Below are positions 7,641 to 16,708 of a stretch of 61,633 bases of DNA, one piece after another. Origin of the DNA: Clostridiales bacterium (GTDB lineage: Bacteria; Bacillota; Clostridia; Oscillospirales; Oscillospiraceae); the NCBI GenBank assembly GCA_014799475.1, contig JAAVHX010000005.1:1-61633 (forward strand). The letters are read 5' to 3'. A program made the position numbers and the translations under genes. Under the pieces are notes generated by a model. It had not been told where the DNA came from and did not search any database. It saw only the letters and a program-made list of their open reading frames with translations. Numbering within the stretch: the stretch's first letter is position 1; the number at the start of each line of letters is the position of its first letter.

Positions 7641-9140
7641 ATGCAGAAAGACTATTCGGAATATGTGCCCAGCGAACAGGAGCAGTATCAGCTGCCGCCG
7701 GGGGAACAAATTCATCGACTTCGAGTACTTTAACAACCGCGCCAGGTTCAACCCTGAGCGCAGGACGCTGGACATCCAGGTGGACGGCAAAAAAGAGAGT
7801 CTCTGGATGGACGAGCTCATGGAGGACTACGAATCGGCACGGGAGGAACGGGGCGGAGAGGAATTTCTCGGGCTGGACGAGGATGGCACAGAGGAGGGTT
7901 GGCAGGACAACGAGGAGGACGTGTCACGGCTGGACAAGCGTTACCGCGTCAGCTATTTCCCGTTTGAGGACCTCATAAAGAGCGACCAGCTTACGGAGAC
8001 ATTTGGTATAGAACCGCGGAACGTTCCGATGAACAACGTGCTCAGCGGCACGGATATCCACTTGAAATACGGCGAGGGCCTGCTGGACTTTATCTACGCG
8101 GACTTCGACTCACCTACGCAATTGGTTTTGGATCATATTCGATGGTTGGACGCTACGTATGGCGGAGAAACCGATGCCAGTCCCAGCACAGAGAAGGTCT
8201 ATGACCAGACGCAAGAGATCGTGGAGCAGTACTACCGCTACCAAAACACGATACCGCTTATCAAAGAGATCATGATCCAGTCGCTGTACACCATGGTGTG
8301 CCCGCCTGTTTTTACCGAAGGTGCTGACCGGCACAAAGCCGTAGAGCACTACCACACATATCTCTGCGAATTGCAGAAGGAATACCTGGAGCTGCTGGAA
8401 TTCTGTTTTGACGAGACGTTCCATCCAGATCTGTTGGGGGAACGGTGTCCCGCAGAACGGTTCCATCTCTATCGGCAGCTTCACGGGCTTTCCACCAGCT
8501 TTGAGCGGACGGAGAGCCTTGCGTTCTCCCGGATGATGACTGTCGGAAAGACGATGCCCTACGGGATGTCGTTTGACGATGTGTGTCAGCGGCTGCAGAG
8601 ACAGTTCCCCATCACCGATGAGCTGATTGAGTTCGCGGAACACTACCACGCGGACCCGCAGAAGGTGAGTATGCTGCTCACGATTCCACGCTATCTTCGA
8701 GTTAGTATGAGTTCAGCCGCCCGGACCAGATCCTGGAACTGGAATTCACCAAGCTGCTGGAGAGCGATGTGCGGTTCCGCAAGTGCCAGCGGTGCGGGAG
8801 ATATTTCATCATGAAGGGAAACTTCAATCCCCGGTACTGTGACCGCATGGAGGAATGGTGTAACCGGACCTGCCGGGAACTGGCGGCGCAGGAGAACTTC
8901 AAGGAAAAGGCCGCGGACCGTCCTGCCTTTGGCGTGTACGACCGATACTACCGCCGCTATGCCGCCCGTAAAAAGGTGCGGCAGATCAAGGAGGACGAGT
9001 TCAAAAAATGGCGGTATGAGGCCATGCGTCTGCGGGATGACTGCGAGGCTGGGAAACTCACCGTGGAGGAATACACGCAGTGGATGGAAGATTATTTTCC
9101 GAATCGCAGAAAGCCAAAGAACAAAAATGCGGAACAGTAA
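7641..9140 (+). pseudogene. DUF6076-like protein, two frameshifts
   Basis: ATG 7641 gives MQKDYSEYVPSEQEQ, then shifts at the G5 run 7700-7704 into the frame with GNKFIDFEYFNNRARF. It runs to about 8705, where a missing T (GTTAGTATGAG for GTTAGTTATGAG) shifts to YEFSRPDQILELEFTKLLES. It ends at 9140. Repaired length is about 499 residues. The C-terminal part has a zinc-ribbon-like site (CQRCGRYFIMKGN then CDRMEEWCNRTC) and a basic, helical tail. I recognise the pattern as the DUF6076 family carried by Clostridial integrative elements; function unknown. Both lesions are single-base, so error or real decay are both possible. Confidence 0.6.
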
Positions 9141-9208
9141 AAGACCACCGGGCCCGAGAATGGCATTTGCGTGTTTGTATTTCAAACAACATTTTTCTGA
9201 TAATAGGC

Positions 9209-9235
9209 TAAAGTATTAAGAAAACGGGTCGATAA
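9209..9235 (+). promoter_or_regulatory. Sigma-28 (SigD/FliA) promoter of glycan operon
   Basis: TAAA (9209-9212), 15 bp, GTCGATAA (9228-9235): one mismatch to the flagellar sigma consensus TAAA-N15-GCCGATAA. The surrounding sequence (TTTTTCTGATAA before it, AAGCATAAAGA after it) closely matches the flagellin promoter at 22316, showing common origin by duplication. Confidence 0.8.
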
Positions 9236-9265
9236 TAAACGCGAAAGCATAAAGAGCGGCAGGGG

Positions 9266-9292
9266 CTGCGCATTCAGCATAATATTATGTCC
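9266..9292 (+). pseudogene. Ghost of a deleted flagellin gene (5' codons only)
   Basis: The bases from 9269 (CGC ATT CAG CAT AAT ATT ATG) encode RIQHNIM, identical to flagellin residues 2-8 at 22571, differing in two silent bases. They lie between a flagellin-type sigma-28 promoter and a flagellin-type terminator. The start codon is now CTG, and the rest of the gene plus most of the leader is gone. I infer that a flagellin gene was here and was removed by deletion. Confidence 0.7.
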
Positions 9293-9299
9293 AACAGAC

Positions 9300-9328
9300 G
9301 GGGGCGGGCTTTGCCCGCCCCCCGTTTT
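9300..9328 (+). terminator. Intrinsic terminator of the ghost flagellin, in the glycan operon leader
   Basis: GGGGGCGGGC (9300-9309), loop TTT, GCCCGCCCCC (9313-9322), then CGTTTT. It resembles the terminators after both other flagellin copies (24360, 38101). It stands between the sigma-28 promoter and the first glycan gene, so it could attenuate the operon. Confidence 0.75.
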
Positions 9329-9408
9329 CCGACCATGGGATTTGTGGAAAATACGCTGTATCAACGGCGTTTTCCTCATATGCCCCAGTGCGAAAGGAGT
9401 AGAAGGAA

Positions 9409-11550
9409 ATGGAAAAGCCTGTGCTGTCCATCGGCATAATCTTTAAGAACGAGATACGTTGTCTGGATCGGTGTTTGAAGTCCCTCCAGCCCCTGCGGGA
9501 CGCCCTGCCCTGCGAACTGGTCATGGCGGACACCGGCTCCGGCGACGGCAGCCGGGAAGTCGCGGAACGATATGCGGACATTTTGTTTGACTTCCCGTGG
9601 ATCAATGACTTTGCCGCCGCCCGCAACGCGGTGATGGACCGCTGCTCAGGGCAATGGTACTTTTCCATCGACGCCGACGAGTGGTTGGATCAGGATATCT
9701 CGGAACTGACGAGTTTCTTGCGCAACCGCGGCAACTACATAGTGGATACGGCTGTTGTGGTCGTGCGCAACTACAACTCCCGGGAGCCGGGGTCGGAGTA
9801 TGTGGACTTTCAGGGAATCCGGCTCGCTCGTATGGCCGCTAACCTGCGTTACGAGGGAGCTATCCATGAAGTCTGGCCGGCAGGCCGGACAGAAATGATT
9901 TTGCATCATACGATTCTTCACCATGACGGCTATGCCTACGCAAACCAGGAGGAGCGTAAGAAAAAAGAGCAACGGAATATGGAGCTGCTCCGCCGGAAGC
10001 TGGAAGAGGAACCAGAGTCCGTGCGTACCCTGCTGGTGTGCATCGAAAGCAGTGAGCTGCAGCCAGATCTTGTGGACTATGCCCGCCGCGGGGTTGCGGC
10101 GGTGGCCCAAAAGGCTCCTGGCTGGGTGGAGTTTGGGCCATTTCTGCTGCAGCGTGCAGTACGGGTCGCACAAATCAAGTGCCTGCCTGAGTTGGACGAA
10201 TGGGTCGCCATGGCGCAGGAATGGTTTCCGGATTCCCCGGCCACCCGCATTGACATAGCGTTTGTCGTTGCTGCAGATGCCTGGAATAAGGAGGATTATC
10301 TCCAGTGTATCCGCTGGGGAGAGGGATATCTGAAAGCCATCCAAGAAGATGCCGAGCAAAAATCCGGCCATAATGAGCGGCTGTACGATTCTATCATGAC
10401 GGAATGCCCCAGCTGCCAGCGCCATATGCGGATCTTGCTGGCGGGGTCATATCTGCGTACGGGCGGGACGGAACGCGCGGCAGAGCTGCTGGGCAAACTC
10501 GATGGAGCGGAGATGGATGCCGAGCAGACGAGGAACTTCATCCTGCTTTTGCAGGAGCTCCACGCAAAGACACTGTTGGATACCGCGTCCCTCATTACCT
10601 CTTTTTGGGAGCACATTTCCGTGTCAGAGCCCACTCCGCAGCGGGTATCGGAACGGAAAGCCGCCTTCTATCGGACAGCTCAGGGAGCATTTCACCCGGA
10701 CGGGCTCAAAGAAGAAGAAAACTGCCGTTCTGCTCATACGTTGTACCTTCCCCTGAGGGATCAGTGTGACTTGGGCCGTGCGGCCGCCATTTTGGAAACA
10801 GGTGACTTGGCGGAGATGGAAGCACTGCTGTCCCAAGTGGAGCACTGGGACATCCTGCCGATTCAAGCGTTGTCCCATGCGCTGGAGTGCGGAGTGAGCT
10901 TTCCTCTTACAGAAAAGCCGTTGAACATCGAGGAAATGGACGGCTTGGCGGCCCGCTTATCTCAGGACAGAAGCAGCTTTTTCTCGCTGGCGGGGCCTGC
11001 GCTGTCTGGGCTGTTGTTCCAATGGGGGCAGGATCTGGCCTGGGCGCGGGCCATCGCCCTGACTGCCGTGCAGGTCTACAGCTGGGATGCTGACGCTCAA
11101 GACAGCGAACAGGGACTTGCTTTAGCACGAGCCTTCGCCGAGGCAGAGGAAAGGTTTCTGCCCTGCTGCTATGCGCCGGAGGCCCTGCGTGAGAACGGAC
11201 TGTATATGCTGCCGCCCATGCACCGGTTCGGCTGGTGGTGCTCCAAAGCGTTCGACGCGCTGGACGCGGGCGACGCCGCAGGTTATACCCGCTGCCTGCG
11301 GGAGGGATTGAATACCTGCGGCGCGATGAGGCCCATGGTGGAGTTTTTAATGGAGCATACGCCGGAGCTGCAAGCCCCGGCGCCCTCCAGCGAGCTGCGA
11401 GCGCTGGCAGCGCAAATCAGGACGATCCTGTCCGCTTATCCCGCCGATGACCCGGCGGTAGCCGCGCTGAAGCAGAGTGAAGCGTATCAGAAAGTGGCAT
11501 ACCTCATTGAAGGGCTCGAGCCCCCGGTCATGGGGGGACAGCTGCAATGA
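9409..11550 (+). CDS. GT2 glycosyltransferase with long helical/TPR-like tail
   Basis: A 713-residue protein, first gene of the glycan operon; ATG with AAAGGAG about 11 nt upstream. Residues 5-110 are a GT-A fold family 2 domain: LSIGIIFKNE, MADTGSGDGS and the DxD-type site DADEW (88-92) after WINDFAAARN. This subtype (FAAARN) is common in protein O-glycosyltransferases and in spore-coat/flagellar clusters. Residues about 170-700 are helical, with TPR-like spacing, which may bind the acceptor protein. It likely adds the first or a later sugar to flagellin in the cytoplasm. Stop overlaps the next start by 4 bp. Confidence 0.8.
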   Translation: MEKPVLSIGIIFKNEIRCLDRCLKSLQPLRDALPCELVMADTGSGDGSREVAERYADILFDFPWINDFAAARNAVMDRCSGQWYFSIDADEWLDQDISELTSFLRNRGNYIVDTAVVVVRNYNSREPGSEYVDFQGIRLARMAANLRYEGAIHEVWPAGRTEMILHHTILHHDGYAYANQEERKKKEQRNMELLRRKLEEEPESVRTLLVCIESSELQPDLVDYARRGVAAVAQKAPGWVEFGPFLLQRAVRVAQIKCLPELDEWVAMAQEWFPDSPATRIDIAFVVAADAWNKEDYLQCIRWGEGYLKAIQEDAEQKSGHNERLYDSIMTECPSCQRHMRILLAGSYLRTGGTERAAELLGKLDGAEMDAEQTRNFILLLQELHAKTLLDTASLITSFWEHISVSEPTPQRVSERKAAFYRTAQGAFHPDGLKEEENCRSAHTLYLPLRDQCDLGRAAAILETGDLAEMEALLSQVEHWDILPIQALSHALECGVSFPLTEKPLNIEEMDGLAARLSQDRSSFFSLAGPALSGLLFQWGQDLAWARAIALTAVQVYSWDADAQDSEQGLALARAFAEAEERFLPCCYAPEALRENGLYMLPPMHRFGWWCSKAFDALDAGDAAGYTRCLREGLNTCGAMRPMVEFLMEHTPELQAPAPSSELRALAAQIRTILSAYPADDPAVAALKQSEAYQKVAYLIEGLEPPVMGGQLQ

Positions 11551-12329
11551 AGGTCGTCATCCTGGCCGGCGGCCTGGGCACCCGCATCAGCGAGGAGAGC
11601 CACCTCAAGCCCAAGCCCATGATCGAGATCGGTGAGCAGCCCATTTTGTGGCACATCATGAAGTACTACTCTGCCTTTGGGTTCAACGACTTCGTGATTT
11701 GCTGCGGCTATAAGGGGCACATCATCAAGGAATACTTTGCGGACTACTATCTCCACCGCTCCGATGTGACATTTGACTTTTCCGCGGAGAACCGCATGAC
11801 GGTTCACGAAAACGTGGCCGAGCCCTGGCGGGTGACACTGGTGGACACAGGGCTCAAAACCCAGACCGGCGGCCGTGTCAAGCGGGTGCAGAAGTATATC
11901 GGGGACGAGCCGTTTATGCTGACCTACGGCGACGGGGTAAGCGATGTGGATTTGAACGCATTGTTGGAACAGCACAGGCGTTCCGGCATGACGGTTACGC
12001 TCACGGCCATCCAGCCCGGCGGGCGCTTCGGCGTGCTGGATCTGGACGGGGACACTGTCGCCGGGTTCCGGGAGAAGGCGCGGGAGGACGGCGGCTGGAT
12101 CAACGGCGGCTTCATGGTCATGGAGCCGGAAACGTTTCGTTACCTCGGCTCCGAGGAGAGCTGTGTCCTAGAACGCACGCCGATGGAAACCCTTGCCCGG
12201 AAGGGAGCGCTGGGGGTATACAAGCACTCCGGATTTTGGCAGTGTATGGACACCCAGCGGGACCGGGGCCGGCTGGAACAGTTGTGGAACAACGATAACG
12301 CGCCATGGAAAATTTGGGAGGACGTATGA
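11547..12329 (+). CDS. rfbF: Glucose-1-phosphate cytidylyltransferase (RfbF-like)
   Basis: 260 residues. MKVVILAGGLGTRISEESHLKPKPM is the sugar-nucleotidyltransferase signature with the RfbF-type spacing, and YGDGVSDVDLNALL holds the metal-binding Asp. RfbF makes CDP-glucose from CTP and glucose-1-phosphate, the first step to CDP-linked 3,6-dideoxyhexoses. The usual partners (CDP-glucose 4,6-dehydratase RfbG, RfbH) are not in the window, so either they are elsewhere or CDP-glucose itself (or another CDP-sugar) is used. ATGA overlaps link it to the genes before and after. Confidence 0.88.
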   Translation: MKVVILAGGLGTRISEESHLKPKPMIEIGEQPILWHIMKYYSAFGFNDFVICCGYKGHIIKEYFADYYLHRSDVTFDFSAENRMTVHENVAEPWRVTLVDTGLKTQTGGRVKRVQKYIGDEPFMLTYGDGVSDVDLNALLEQHRRSGMTVTLTAIQPGGRFGVLDLDGDTVAGFREKAREDGGWINGGFMVMEPETFRYLGSEESCVLERTPMETLARKGALGVYKHSGFWQCMDTQRDRGRLEQLWNNDNAPWKIWEDV

Positions 12330-13228
12330 TCTCCGTTATTATGCTGACCTATAACCGGGAAGGTCTGGTGGGCCGGGCCATTGAGAGTATTTTGGCCCAG
12401 ACTTGGCGGGAGTTTGAGTTCATCCTTGTGGATAACGGTTCCACAGACCGCAGCGGAGCGATTGCGGATGAATATGCCGCCAAGGACAGCCGGATCCGGG
12501 TCATCCACCGGGAGCGGGGAAACATCGGCGCGGGACGAAATACCGGTTTAGATGCCGCCAGAGGGGAATATATCACATTCATCGACGATGATGACTGGGC
12601 GGAGCCGGACTTTTTGGAGTTCCTATATAGCCTAGCCGTTGAAAACGGCGCCGATGTGGCCATCTGCGGCGCAGCGGATAAGACGTTTGACGAGAAGCGG
12701 GTCATGACGGCGGAGGAAGCGCTGATCGAACTGATGTGGCGGAAGAGATATACATCCGGCTTTCCGATGAAGCTGTTTCGCACAGACCTGATAGGTGCCC
12801 TCCGATTTTCAGAAGCGGATAAGTTTGATGATATTGGCTTTATTTATAAACTGCTTGCGGATGCAAAAATCGTAGCCTATCATGGACTTCCAAAATACCA
12901 TATCCTACGTCACGAGGGGAATAATTCTGCCTGGACAACAAATCACACGATGTTGACGCCGGAGACGCTGGACGAATATCTGTGCGCCTACCGGACGCGG
13001 ACGGAATGGCTCAGTAAAAAATTTCCCGACAGCGCCCCCACGTGGCAGTATTTCGAGTGGTCTTTTATGATCTCTATGGTAGAAAAGATCGATCGATTGG
13101 AAATTCCAGGATGTGAAAGACAGCTTTCTGTTATGAAATATGAGCTGTGCAAGCATCATGAGGAGTTTCTAAAAGCTCCAGAGGTTTTAGAATTTGAAAA
13201 AGTATGGATGAAACTGTACTGCCTATAA
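12326..13228 (+). CDS. GT2 glycosyltransferase
   Basis: 300 residues from ATG 12326, which overlaps the rfbF stop and has GGGAGG upstream; the longer frame from 12305 lies inside rfbF. ISVIMLTYNREGLVGRAIES, LVDNGSTDRSG and the DxD site IDDDDW (86-91) define a family 2 inverting glycosyltransferase. The C-terminal third (residues 200-300) is charged and helical without a clear membrane span, so it acts in the cytoplasm. From here the DNA becomes noticeably AT-richer than the flanks, suggesting acquisition of 12.8-22 kb from a different source. Confidence 0.85.
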   Translation: MISVIMLTYNREGLVGRAIESILAQTWREFEFILVDNGSTDRSGAIADEYAAKDSRIRVIHRERGNIGAGRNTGLDAARGEYITFIDDDDWAEPDFLEFLYSLAVENGADVAICGAADKTFDEKRVMTAEEALIELMWRKRYTSGFPMKLFRTDLIGALRFSEADKFDDIGFIYKLLADAKIVAYHGLPKYHILRHEGNNSAWTTNHTMLTPETLDEYLCAYRTRTEWLSKKFPDSAPTWQYFEWSFMISMVEKIDRLEIPGCERQLSVMKYELCKHHEEFLKAPEVLEFEKVWMKLYCL

Positions 13229-13244
13229 ATAGGGAGGGTTTGAC

Positions 13245-14048
13245 ATGGATCAGATAATTCTGCCGCGTTTGTCGATTGAAATCACAACGCGCTGTAATCT
13301 AAAATGCAAATATTGTGCGGTGGGGATCCCAACACAAAAAGAAGTCATACATTTAGATGTTGCGACTGTGCGGCTGTATCTTCAAAAGGTCTTTGAGGTC
13401 GTAGATTATGTTGAATCATTGGAGTTTACGGGCGGTGAGCCATTACTCCATGAAAGTTTGCCGGAAATGATTCACACATATATGGACTTTAAACCCCACT
13501 TCGGCAGGTTCCTAATCGTGACGAACGGAACCGTAAAGCCTACAGATTCGTTACTCACTGTATTGGAACAGTATAAGGCGAGCGGCATTATTCACATCAG
13601 CGACTATGGTCTGGCTCCTGCACGGACAAAAGATTTGATTTACAATTTGGAACAGATTGGATTCCCCTACCGTGTCGATAAGTATTGGGGGGACGATCAG
13701 TATCAAGGTGGATGGGTCGATCCTGGAGCTGTTGCGCCACACGGCAGAACTCAGGAGCAACTGACAAATATATTTGCCAATTGCGGACTTTCCGCCAATG
13801 GGGGCTGTTGGCGCACCCACAAGGGTCAGTTGCATTTCTGTGCTCGCTCTTGCCGGTGTGCAGACGAAGGGTTTGTTTTTCCAGGCGACTTTATTGATTT
13901 GTTGGATCCAGCCAGTTCGATAGAAGAAAAACGCGCTCAGCTACGCGCATTACGGCAGAAGCAGTATTTGAAAGCGTGCGATTATTGTAACGGAACGATG
14001 GGAACCAAAGATTCTTCAAAGCGGGTTCCAGCAGGCGAACAGCTATGA
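13245..14048 (+). CDS. Radical SAM protein
   Basis: 267 residues. The cluster motif CNLKCKYC (Cys17, 21, 24) binds the 4Fe-4S cluster that cleaves S-adenosylmethionine; ESLEFTGGEPLLHE is the SAM-binding GGE motif. The C-terminal half has more Cys (FANCGLSANGGCWRTHKGQLHFCARSCRC, ACDYC), suggesting a SPASM-like auxiliary cluster. Substrate unknown. It lies 16 bp after a GT2 gene and before a Rossmann protein, in a flagellar-type glycan operon, so a radical modification of a glycan precursor or of the glycosylated peptide is likely. RBS GGGAGG 10 nt upstream. Confidence 0.85.
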   Translation: MDQIILPRLSIEITTRCNLKCKYCAVGIPTQKEVIHLDVATVRLYLQKVFEVVDYVESLEFTGGEPLLHESLPEMIHTYMDFKPHFGRFLIVTNGTVKPTDSLLTVLEQYKASGIIHISDYGLAPARTKDLIYNLEQIGFPYRVDKYWGDDQYQGGWVDPGAVAPHGRTQEQLTNIFANCGLSANGGCWRTHKGQLHFCARSCRCADEGFVFPGDFIDLLDPASSIEEKRAQLRALRQKQYLKACDYCNGTMGTKDSSKRVPAGEQL

Positions 14049-14072
14049 ATCATTGGAGGAGGGCAACAACAA

Positions 14073-14948
14073 ATGGGCGAGAATTCAATTTTGGAAAGAC
14101 TCTGGAACAGCAGCGGGCCAATTGTGCTGTTCGGTGCTTCTGTGGCCGGACGGAAAATACGTGGTCTCTTAAAAAAGCACAATCCGGCTCCGCAGCATAT
14201 CGTTTTTTGTGATAATTATAAACATGGTGTAGAGCCGATTACAAACACAGCTATCATATCGCCAAATGAATTGTGCAATTACAAGGATGCTATCATCTGT
14301 ATCTGCATAATGTCCCCTGCCTTACACGAAGAAGTTCGCACTCAGCTGGTGAATTTCGGTTTCTCCTCGAATCAGATTATAGAGTATCCGGTACTGGCAG
14401 AAGCATTCAAAGAGAACTATGAATTGCTTTGGAGTGATATGGAGGACAGTTATGACTGGACCCAAAATCAGCCGTGGATTGCGGAGATGAGCAAATGGAT
14501 CGATGATGATGACCATTCTGTAATTGATTATGGTGCTGGCGCGTGTTACTTGAAGCAGTGTTTGCGATCCGATGTAACTTATATTTCTACAGATTATATT
14601 GCTCGCTCAGACGAAACAGTGGTATTTGACTACAATAAGGATCCGTTTCCCAACATCTGTGCAGATGTTGGGTTTATGGCGTTTTCCTTGCAGAGTGCCA
14701 TAGACTGGGAGTCCCTGCTTGCACACGTGTGCCGGGCCTCCAACCGAAAAGTAATTATTGGCAATGCAATTATGTTCCCAGGTTCTGAGACGCTGATATT
14801 AGTTGGGGGACAGACTAACTTTTATAGCGATGCCCCAATTATTCAGACAATGGAAAAAAACGGTTTTGTCTTACAGGAAAAAAAGATTGCAAAATGGGGA
14901 GATGGCAGCATTTCTGAGTTAGCCATGCTCCTGTTTGCCAAATGCTGA
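14073..14948 (+). CDS. Rossmann N-domain plus methyltransferase-like C-domain
   Basis: 291 residues. Residues 15-110 form a nucleotide-binding-like domain (PIVLFGASVAGRKIRGLL), the same kind of N-domain as in the genes at 15443 and 35413. Residues about 120-290 resemble a class I SAM methyltransferase: DYGAGACYLK (152-161) is the SAM loop, followed by ISTDYIARSDETVVFDYNKD. No membrane span. It probably acts on a CDP-linked or glycan substrate made by its neighbours. Assignment of the C-domain is by the motif only and could instead be a degenerate fold. Confidence 0.55.
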   Translation: MGENSILERLWNSSGPIVLFGASVAGRKIRGLLKKHNPAPQHIVFCDNYKHGVEPITNTAIISPNELCNYKDAIICICIMSPALHEEVRTQLVNFGFSSNQIIEYPVLAEAFKENYELLWSDMEDSYDWTQNQPWIAEMSKWIDDDDHSVIDYGAGACYLKQCLRSDVTYISTDYIARSDETVVFDYNKDPFPNICADVGFMAFSLQSAIDWESLLAHVCRASNRKVIIGNAIMFPGSETLILVGGQTNFYSDAPIIQTMEKNGFVLQEKKIAKWGDGSISELAMLLFAKC

Positions 14949-14996
14949 CGTAAGAACTATACTTGCTGAAGGCAGAAGAATAGGCCGTGATAAGTT

Positions 14997-15443
14997 ATGA
15001 TTATTGGCTATACAAGCGGAGTATTTGACCTGTTCCATGTGGGGCATCTTAATCTGTTAAAAAATGCAAAAGCAATGTGTGACAAGCTGGTTGTCGGTGT
15101 GACAACAGATGATTTGGCCCAATATAAGGGGAAAACACCGATGATTCCTTATGCCGACCGCGCGGAAATTGTTCGCGCGATCCGGTATGTTGATGCAGTC
15201 GTTCCCCAAAGGGACATGGATAAAGCCGCCATGTGTCAAAAAATCGGCGCGTCGATCCTTTTCGTGGGCGATGACTGGTACGGAACCGACAAGTGGGAAG
15301 CAATTGAACAGGCGCTGAAAAGGCTGGATATTCAGGTCGTTTATTTCCCTTATACACAGGGTGTTTCTTCAACTAAAATTGCAGATGCCCTAAAGTCCAT
15401 ACGTGGCTGGAGTTTGAATGAAATATCAGGAGGTAGTTTTTGA
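14997..15443 (+). CDS. tagD: Glycerol-3-phosphate cytidylyltransferase-like (TagD family)
   Basis: 148 residues, the normal length. GYTSGVFDLFHVGHLNLL carries the HxGH nucleotidyltransferase motif (His14, His17), and the C-terminal GVSSTKI matches the RTxGISTT-type motif. TagD makes CDP-glycerol from CTP and sn-glycerol-3-phosphate; related enzymes use other polyol or amino-alcohol phosphates. A single TagD in a flagellar glycan operon, without TagB/F-type polymerases nearby, suggests a phosphoglycerol (or similar) decoration. The RBS is weak (AGAAGAATAGG). Confidence 0.85.
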   Translation: MIIGYTSGVFDLFHVGHLNLLKNAKAMCDKLVVGVTTDDLAQYKGKTPMIPYADRAEIVRAIRYVDAVVPQRDMDKAAMCQKIGASILFVGDDWYGTDKWEAIEQALKRLDIQVVYFPYTQGVSSTKIADALKSIRGWSLNEISGGSF

Positions 15444-16708
15444 TGATTTATCGATATGAATTTCCTGACCAGTTCGCGGAGCTGGAGCAAACAGATTTTT
15501 CTCAATACAGCGGGAATCTCGTTTTGTGGGGAGCAGGCAAACTCGGAAGTGTTACCGCCCATGTGCTCAAGCAAAAGGGAATTGAGGCGCTGGCCTTTGT
15601 TGATATGTTACCCGCGAAGCAGGGAACCGAATTCTGTGGTCTGAAGGTGATATCTCCAGAAGCTTTTTTACAAGGCCATAAAGACGCGGCGCTGATTATT
15701 ACAACGGTTGGCAGAGACGATGTGGTCCAATGGCTGACGGACCACAGTTTTGTCAATTGGCATGACGCCTGGCCTCTGCTGATGGAGTTTGATTTTGGGG
15801 ATTACAGCGAACAGAACCAGATGTACATGGTGCGGATGATTGACTATTATTTTCGCACAATGGTGCGTTCTTTGAATTTAAAGCGGAAACATCTTGCTGA
15901 CCGGCTGCGGGTTATGGTGACAAGCCAGTGCAGCTTGCGGTGCAAAGAATGTTGTGCATTTATCCCCTACGTAAAACATCCGCGTAACGATGACTGGGAA
16001 CAGACCGTTTCAGATATCAAAACATTTTTAGATGCCGCAAAATCGGTGCAGGAAGTGGAACTTTTGGGCGGTGAGCCATTGATACATCCCTATTTGAGTA
16101 ACATCGTCGCAGCCTTGAAAAACGAACCTCGCATCGACCAGATTTCTGTCATTACAAATGGAACGATCCTACCAGAAAGTGCGCTGATTGATGCGCTGAA
16201 AGCTGACTCACGAACCATTTTCCGTATTTCCAGTTATGGAAATCTTTCAAGTCGCATGGATGATATTGTACCATTGCTGCAACACAACGGAATCCGTTAT
16301 GAAATCATTGATTATAAAACCTGGTATAAAAACTCCGAGGTTAAGCTGCTGAATGAAACAGACGCAGAACTCAGGAAAAAGTTTAATTGCTGCATGGAAG
16401 GGTGTGGAATGGTTTCTTGGCGGGGAAAACTATTTTGTTGTCTCACCTTACCGTTTTTGGTAGAAGAAGGTATTTTCCCAGAAGCAAATGACAATTTTTA
16501 CGATATGCGAAGAAAAGATTTGGATTATCAGCAGTTAACTGATGAAATACGAGACTATATTGACCGCAGTAATACGGATCAATATGTGGATGCGTGCCGG
16601 TATTGCACAGGAAAATCTACTGCAAACTTTAAACAGCCTGTCTCTGTGGCGGAACAGGCAAAAGGGCTGTTGGAAATGCCGATGCCGCAAATCAACGAGA
16701 AGCGATGA
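15443..16708 (+). CDS. Rossmann-radical SAM fusion protein
   Basis: 421 residues from ATG 15443, which overlaps the tagD TGA (TGATG); AGGAGG lies 9 nt upstream. The N-terminal 110 residues have a dinucleotide-type loop WGAGKLG (29-35). The radical SAM core has CSLRCKEC (Cys163, 167, 170) and VELLGGEPLIHP. C-terminal CCMEGCGMVSWRGKLFCC and CRYC suggest auxiliary Fe-S ligands. It is the second radical SAM enzyme of the operon. The N-domain resembles those at 14073 and 35413, so it may recognise a shared substrate. Reaction unknown. Confidence 0.8.
   Translation: MIYRYEFPDQFAELEQTDFSQYSGNLVLWGAGKLGSVTAHVLKQKGIEALAFVDMLPAKQGTEFCGLKVISPEAFLQGHKDAALIITTVGRDDVVQWLTDHSFVNWHDAWPLLMEFDFGDYSEQNQMYMVRMIDYYFRTMVRSLNLKRKHLADRLRVMVTSQCSLRCKECCAFIPYVKHPRNDDWEQTVSDIKTFLDAAKSVQEVELLGGEPLIHPYLSNIVAALKNEPRIDQISVITNGTILPESALIDALKADSRTIFRISSYGNLSSRMDDIVPLLQHNGIRYEIIDYKTWYKNSEVKLLNETDAELRKKFNCCMEGCGMVSWRGKLFCCLTLPFLVEEGIFPEANDNFYDMRRKDLDYQQLTDEIRDYIDRSNTDQYVDACRYCTGKSTANFKQPVSVAEQAKGLLEMPMPQINEKR

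Larger units (their letters stand above)
2824..9185. mobile_element. Degenerate integrative/conjugative element remnant
   Basis: From the tRNA-Val 3' fragment to just before the sigma-28 promoter, the genes are integrase, cell-wall cargo, relaxase, HTH, excisionase-like and DUF6076-like: a typical small Clostridial integrative element. Almost every gene is broken: one nonsense codon, three single-base frameshifts, one fusion and two truncations. The right end is not marked by a second tRNA fragment in this window, so the right boundary is approximate. Confidence 0.6.
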
